Assembly: GCA_031279305.1 (NCBI GenBank)
Contig: JAITIS010000046.1
Span: 1-16,831, forward strand
Source: Candidatus Margulisiibacteriota bacterium
Lineage (GTDB): Bacteria > Margulisbacteria > Termititenacia > Termititenacales > Termititenacaceae
DNA length: 16,831 nt
Reading direction: 5' to 3'
Part shown: positions 12,768-16,831 of the stretch, one piece after another
How positions within the stretch are numbered: the stretch's first letter is position 1
How the letters are laid out: every line of letters starts with the position of its first letter
Made by a program: the position numbers and the translations under genes
Notes under the pieces: model-generated
Told to the model about the DNA's origin: nothing
Database searches by the model: none
Seen by the model: the letters and a program-made list of their open reading frames with translations, nothing else

Positions 12768-14477
12768 ATGATCGACCCCAAAACTATAGAAGAGATCAAA
12801 CTCAAATCCGATCTGGTGGGCATTATCGGGCGTTATGTGCCGCTCAAAAAACGCGGGCGCAATTATCTGGGGTTGTGTCCGTTTCACAAAGAAAAAACGC
12901 CGTCTTTCACCGTCTCGCCGGAGAAAGGCATTTACCGCTGTTTTGGCTGCGGCAAAAGCGGCAATATTTTTTCTTTTATCCGCGAAGTGGAGCAGGTGGA
13001 TTTTGTGCAGGCGGTGAAAATACTGGGCGAGCAGTGCGGAGTGGAAATAGCGGAAATAAAAAATGAGCGTTATGAACAAAATGAAATTTTGCACCAAATC
13101 AACGCCGCGGCGGCGCAGTTTTTTGCGCGGCAGTTAGCCGCCAGTCCAGAGGCCAAACAGTATGTGCAGGCCAGACGCTTGACGCCGGAGACAGTGCGGG
13201 CTTTGGAACTGGGCTTTGCGCCGGACAGCTGGTCTGCTCTCTATGACGAGCTAAAAACTAAATTTAATCCGGCCAAAATAACGGAGGCTGGCCTCATAAT
13301 CCAAAAAGATAACGGCGAATATTATGATCGTTTCCACAAGCGCCTGATGTTTCCCATCAAAAATCCGCAGGGCAGGACTATAGCCTTTAGCGGACGTCTC
13401 ATCGAGCCGGGCGATGCGGCCAAATATATAAACTCGCCGGAGACGCCGGTGTTCCATAAAGGCCACAATCTTTACGGCCTGCATCTGGCTAAAAAACAAA
13501 TCGCCGCGCAGAAACAAGCGGTGCTGGTAGAGGGGCAGATGGACGTGGCGGCCTGTCATTCCGCCGGGTTTGCTAACGCGGTGGCCAGTCTCGGCACGGC
13601 TTTTACCAGCGCTCAAGCCAGACTGCTGGCGCGCTACAGCAGCAATGTTGTGATTGCCTATGACAAAGACGAGGCCGGCTTGGCCGCCACGGACAAGACT
13701 ATCGAGGCGCTCGCGGCTCTGAATTTTCAAATACGCATTTTGGACATACCGGCCAAAGACCCGGACGAGATGATTCAGCAGTATGGCGCGGCGGCGCTCC
13801 GGCAGGCCATAGAAAAGGCCGGGGATTATGTGCAGTACCGCCTGCGGCGGGTGCTGGCCGGATATGATCTCAAAGACCGCCTGCAAAAATCTCAGGCGGC
13901 GGGTGAATGCCTGCAAATCTTGTCCGCCCTGGACAATCGGGTGCTGGAAAATGAATACACCGGCTGGCTGAGCCGCCAAATAAACATACCGCCGGAAATT
14001 TTGCGCGAGAGTCAAAAAAGTGCTAGAATAACCGGCCTTAGGGGAAGGGATTACGCCTCCCGTAAATACACGCCTCCGCCTAAAGATAAGTACGAAAAGG
14101 CTGAGGATCATCTTCTGACGGCTATGCTCGGTGATTTGGAACTGCGCCGCAGTTTTTTCGCGCAGTTTGACGCCGCGGACTGGCCGGAGAGGCAGAGAGA
14201 CGCGCTGAAATATTTGCAACAAAATGAGTTTGTTGACGATAAACTCATTGATGACTTGGAAAACCGTCCGGAAATGGCGGCGGTCAAAGAGCTGGTCAGC
14301 GCGGGGCTTTTGAGACAGGATGACAGACTCTCCAGCGCAGACTGCCTGCGCCTGCTGGAAGAGCGGAAAAAAGCCAAGCAGCAAAAGGAGCTGCGCGGAG
14401 AACTGCAGGCCGCGGAGTCCGCCGGCGATGAAACCAAAGCCGCCGACATCTTGCAGACTTTGCAGCAATTAAAATAG
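12768..14477 (+). CDS. dnaG: DNA primase
   Basis: Makes the RNA primers for leading and lagging strand replication, in the cytoplasm with the DnaB helicase. The 569 residues are close to the usual length. Domains in order: an N-terminal CHC2 zinc finger with Cys37, His40, Cys58 and Cys61; the primase catalytic core (KYINSPETPVFHKGHNLYGL); a Toprim segment with VEGQMDV (Glu255) and IAYDKDEAG (Asp299, Asp301) binding the catalytic metals; then a linker and a helical C-terminal region expected to bind DnaB. The gene starts 32 bases after the NadE-like gene without a Shine-Dalgarno and is followed 15 bases on by rpoD, the common macromolecular-synthesis arrangement. An apparent promoter lies inside the linker-coding part. 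Confidence 0.97.
   Translation: MIDPKTIEEIKLKSDLVGIIGRYVPLKKRGRNYLGLCPFHKEKTPSFTVSPEKGIYRCFGCGKSGNIFSFIREVEQVDFVQAVKILGEQCGVEIAEIKNERYEQNEILHQINAAAAQFFARQLAASPEAKQYVQARRLTPETVRALELGFAPDSWSALYDELKTKFNPAKITEAGLIIQKDNGEYYDRFHKRLMFPIKNPQGRTIAFSGRLIEPGDAAKYINSPETPVFHKGHNLYGLHLAKKQIAAQKQAVLVEGQMDVAACHSAGFANAVASLGTAFTSAQARLLARYSSNVVIAYDKDEAGLAATDKTIEALAALNFQIRILDIPAKDPDEMIQQYGAAALRQAIEKAGDYVQYRLRRVLAGYDLKDRLQKSQAAGECLQILSALDNRVLENEYTGWLSRQINIPPEILRESQKSARITGLRGRDYASRKYTPPPKDKYEKAEDHLLTAMLGDLELRRSFFAQFDAADWPERQRDALKYLQQNEFVDDKLIDDLENRPEMAAVKELVSAGLLRQDDRLSSADCLRLLEERKKAKQQKELRGELQAAESAGDETKAADILQTLQQLK
14001..14029 (+). promoter_or_regulatory. Candidate internal promoter in dnaG for rpoD
   Basis: TTGCGC (14001-14006), an exact 17-base spacer and TAGAAT (14024-14029) with an extended -10 TG (14021-14022). 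It lies around codon 412-421 of dnaG, in the linker before the DnaB-binding region, about 465 bases ahead of rpoD. E. coli is known to have internal promoters in dnaG that express rpoD, so the position makes sense. Confidence 0.5.
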
Positions 14478-14492
14478 GGAGCGGTAGATTTG

Positions 14493-15833
14493 ATGAAAAA
14501 AAAGTCAAAAACTAAAAACAGCGCGGCCAAAAAACGTCAACATAAAAAGACCAAGCCGCTCAAAGCCAAGAAAACTAGGCCGGAGAAAACTAAAAAGCCC
14601 AAGACGATTTCTTACAGTAAAGACGCTCTGCAGGATTTAGCGGCCAGCATTGTCCTGACTGCCGATCCGGAACAGGCCAGCCGGCAGAAAAAAGAAGATT
14701 ATGAATCCAAGAAAAAAATGCTGGAGCAAAAAGCCAAGACTAAAAACGGCCTGACCCCGGACGATATTCTCAATGTTTTTGACGACCCGGAAGAAGCAAT
14801 GATGATCACCGATGATTTCATCAGCCAGGGCATCGAGATACTCAAAGACGACGAAATTGCCGGCGGCATAGAGGAAGAAGAAGAAATAATTCCAGTCGGC
14901 CACGACGACGATCTGATCGCCGACCACGCCACCAATATCGAAACCGTCGCCGGTAAAATAGAAGTTAAAAAACAGGCGCAGCTTTTGAAAAAAAGCGAGT
15001 CCGCCGGAGTGGATGACGCGGTGCGGATGTATTTGCGGGAGATCGGGATGATCGACCTCTTAACTTTTGCGGAGGAGCAGGAACTGGCCAAACGGATCAG
15101 ACAGGGCAGCGAAGCGGCCAAGCAGACGCTCACTAACTCCAATCTGCGGCTGGTGGTCAGCATTGCCAAGAAATACACCGGGCGCGGTATGCAGTTTTTA
15201 GACCTTATTCAGGAAGGCAATCTGGGGCTTATCCGCGCGGTGGAAAAATTTGACCACCGCAAGGGCTATAAATTTTCGACCTATGCCACTTGGTGGATCC
15301 GGCAGGCGATCACCCGTGCTATCGCGGATCAGGCGCGCACGATTCGCATACCGGTGCATATGGTGGAGACGATTAACAAACTGCGCAAAGTTTCGCGGAT
15401 GCTTTTGCAAAAACTTTCGCGCAAGCCCACTGACGAGGAATTGTCCAAACATTCCGGCATACCTATCGACAAAGTGCGCGAGATTGTCAAAGTCGCGCAG
15501 GTGCCGCTGTCTCTGGAAATGCCGGTCGGCGACGAGGATAGCTCGCGTTTGGGCGATTTTGTGGAAGAAGGATCCAATCTTGATATGGATGATCAAGTGG
15601 TCATCAAAATGCTCAAGGAAGAATTGAACGAGGTCATCAAAACCCTGACTGAACGGGAGAGTATGGTGCTGCGCCTGCGTTTCGGTATGGACGATGAGCG
15701 TCCGCGCACGCTGGAAGAAGTCGGCAAGGTCTACAATGTCACCCGCGAGCGCATCCGGCAGATCGAGGCCAAAGCTTTGAAAAAACTCCGTCATCCGTCG
15801 CGGAATCAGCGGCTTTTGGAATATCTAAACTAA
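14493..15833 (+). CDS. rpoD: Primary RNA polymerase sigma factor (sigma70/SigA)
   Basis: Directs core RNA polymerase to housekeeping promoters. The 446-residue protein starts with an unusual Lys-rich tail (17 lysines in the first 40 residues). Next come a region 1.1-like acidic part, region 1.2 (DDAVRMYLREIGMIDLL), region 2 (NLRLVVSIAKKYTGRGMQFLDLIQEGNLGL; YATWWIRQAIT with Gln271 and Thr274, equivalent to E. coli Gln437 and Thr440), region 3, and region 4.2 (TLEEVGKVYNVTRERIRQIE, then LRHPSR). The long non-conserved insert of E. coli sigma70 is absent, as in most SigA proteins. ATG 14493 is chosen; the in-frame TTG at 14490 is adjacent. GGGAG at 14477-14481 serves as the ribosome site. It follows dnaG closely and is followed 12 bases later by a paralogous sigma gene. 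Confidence 0.97.
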   Translation: MKKKSKTKNSAAKKRQHKKTKPLKAKKTRPEKTKKPKTISYSKDALQDLAASIVLTADPEQASRQKKEDYESKKKMLEQKAKTKNGLTPDDILNVFDDPEEAMMITDDFISQGIEILKDDEIAGGIEEEEEIIPVGHDDDLIADHATNIETVAGKIEVKKQAQLLKKSESAGVDDAVRMYLREIGMIDLLTFAEEQELAKRIRQGSEAAKQTLTNSNLRLVVSIAKKYTGRGMQFLDLIQEGNLGLIRAVEKFDHRKGYKFSTYATWWIRQAITRAIADQARTIRIPVHMVETINKLRKVSRMLLQKLSRKPTDEELSKHSGIPIDKVREIVKVAQVPLSLEMPVGDEDSSRLGDFVEEGSNLDMDDQVVIKMLKEELNEVIKTLTERESMVLRLRFGMDDERPRTLEEVGKVYNVTRERIRQIEAKALKKLRHPSRNQRLLEYLN

Positions 15834-15845
15834 AGGGAAATGGCT

Positions 15846-16831
15846 ATGACCAGAGTTGACTGTCAGGGCAGCCCTCTGCTGGTCTGTAAGTTTATATCTG
15901 AAACGACGCTTAAGCAACGCGGACGTTCCCAAAAATACGCTGCTGGCGGAGAGGATCTGCTGAGCATATACCTCCGGGACATCTCGCGTTACGCGCTGTT
16001 AACTCACGACGAAGAGTTTTTTTTGAATAAAACATTTTTGGAGCTCCGGCAAAGGAGCGCGGAATTATCCGAAAAAATCGCGAGCCGCAAAGATCCGCGC
16101 AATATTTCTCTCAAAGCGGCAATAGATCGAGATATAAATGAAATACGAGATAAATTTGTGCGGGCCAATCTGCGTTTGGTGGTCTCTATCGCCAAAAAAT
16201 ATAGCGGCGATAATCTGGAAACGCTTGACCTGATTAACGAAGGAAACAATGGCCTTTTCAAAGCCGTGGAACGTTTTGATTATAAAAAAGGTTTTCATTT
16301 TGCCACTTACGCCGCTTGGTGGATACGCCAGGCTATACATAAAGCTTTGATCGAGAAAGGCAGAATGGTGCGTATACCGATACATAGGAATGCTTCGCTC
16401 AAGCTTTTTCAGGAAGCGCGGCTGATTTTAACAGGGGCTTGGGGGCGTGAGCCTGCGGAAACGGAACTGGCAGAGTATCTAAACTGGACGCCGGAAAAAA
16501 CACGCCTTCACATAGATTTGCTGAAGCAGACTTGCGTGTCTTTGGACGCGCTGGTCGGCAATGCTCAAGGAGCAGACAATTTAACCAGTTTGGTTGATTT
16601 GCAGTCTGATGAGGAGTACCTCAGTCCGGAAGAAACGGTTATGAGCATAGAACTTAAAGATAATATTCAGCGGCATCTGGCGAAATTGCCCTTCCGGGAA
16701 GGGAAAATTTTGGAATGGCGGTTCGGCTTGAATGACGGCCCGCGCCTCACTTTGGACGAAATAGGCGAATATTGGGGCATCAGCAAAGAGCGCGTGCGCC
16801 AGCTGGAGCGTAAAGCCCTGAGTAAACTGCG
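15846..16831 (+). CDS. Second sigma70-family factor, group-2-like (3' end outside window)
   Basis: An open frame runs from ATG 15846 to the window edge, 328 complete codons. GGGA at 15835-15838 fits ATG 15846 better than the in-frame ATG 15840. A short N-terminus without region 1.1 leads to region 1.2 (DLLSIYLRDISRYALLTHDEE), region 2 (NLRLVVSIAKKYSG; LDLINEGNNGLFKAVERFD; YAAWWIRQAIH), region 3 and region 4.2 (TLDEIGEYWGISKERVRQLE). It is clearly a paralogue of the upstream RpoD. Changes at contact positions include His165 where RpoD has Thr274 (E. coli Thr440, -10 contact), Asn for the region 2.2 Gln (E. coli Gln406, core contact), and Lys for the region 4.2 Arg (E. coli Arg584). It probably serves stress or stationary-phase promoters. 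Alternatives are a drifting duplicate or a specialised regulon. Confidence 0.88.
   Translation, partial: MTRVDCQGSPLLVCKFISETTLKQRGRSQKYAAGGEDLLSIYLRDISRYALLTHDEEFFLNKTFLELRQRSAELSEKIASRKDPRNISLKAAIDRDINEIRDKFVRANLRLVVSIAKKYSGDNLETLDLINEGNNGLFKAVERFDYKKGFHFATYAAWWIRQAIHKALIEKGRMVRIPIHRNASLKLFQEARLILTGAWGREPAETELAEYLNWTPEKTRLHIDLLKQTCVSLDALVGNAQGADNLTSLVDLQSDEEYLSPEETVMSIELKDNIQRHLAKLPFREGKILEWRFGLNDGPRLTLDEIGEYWGISKERVRQLERKALSKL

Noticed and set aside
13251..14468. 405-residue open frame on the minus strand opposite dnaG
   Set aside because: dnaG is certain from its zinc finger and Toprim motifs. The antisense frame has a basic, Gln/Arg/Phe-rich composition typical of a shadow and shows no domain.

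Overview
This is a contiguous piece of a bacterial chromosome. It uses the standard code, with TAG, TGA and TAA all acting as stops, and carries sigma70-type promoters. Base composition is mixed: the ppdK and dnaG areas are GC-rich, while the SNF2 gene and several intergenic stretches are AT-rich. Housekeeping genes (topA 3' end, panC, ppdK, dnaG, rpoD, two tRNAs) sit among several divergent, poorly recognisable proteins. A complete pyruvate, phosphate dikinase suggests a fermentative, probably anaerobic lifestyle. The mix of conserved core genes and odd paralogues fits an uncultured or candidate-phylum bacterium. Elusimicrobiota or Margulisbacteria would be a guess; nothing in the sequence fixes the phylum.

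Layout. Positions 1-1105 hold the 3' end of topA, an overlapping 29-residue membrane peptide that looks like only the N-terminal anchor of a YbbR/CdaR protein, and panC, all coupled by overlaps. Positions 1108-1612 form a tRNA-Glu / small two-helix membrane protein / tRNA-Val array. Positions 1653-2812 hold a kinase-fold-like gene and, convergent and overlapping at the 3' ends, a secreted OB-fold-like protein. Positions 2940-5426 (minus) encode an SNF2-family helicase with a tandem N-terminal duplication. Positions 5494-8417 hold a ppdK promoter with an operator-like palindrome, ppdK and a strong intrinsic terminator. Positions 8425-8574 are an AT-rich block of inverted repeats and a promoter. 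Positions 8628-12735 encode a small unknown protein and a 1258-residue protein that looks like a glutamine-dependent NAD synthetase whose synthetase half has lost its P-loop signature, with a membrane segment and an unrecognised C-terminal half. Positions 12768-16831 are the replication/transcription cluster dnaG - rpoD - second sigma factor, the last running off the window.

How they work together. dnaG-rpoD is the classic macromolecular-synthesis pairing. A well-formed promoter inside dnaG could let rpoD be expressed separately, as is known for the E. coli operon. The rpoD gene is followed directly by a paralogous group-2-like sigma factor with changes at known promoter-contact positions. 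Several genes (the OB-fold gene, the kinase-like gene, the SNF2 gene and dnaG) lack a Shine-Dalgarno sequence and have a -10-like element almost abutting the start codon, while their neighbours have strong Shine-Dalgarno sites. This points to a mixture of leaderless and led mRNAs.

No CRISPR array, insertion sequence or phage module was seen, and no gene-free stretch exceeds 300 bases. The strongest candidates for something undescribed are the NadE-like membrane protein with its small upstream partner, the tandem sigma pair, and the leaderless-start pattern.
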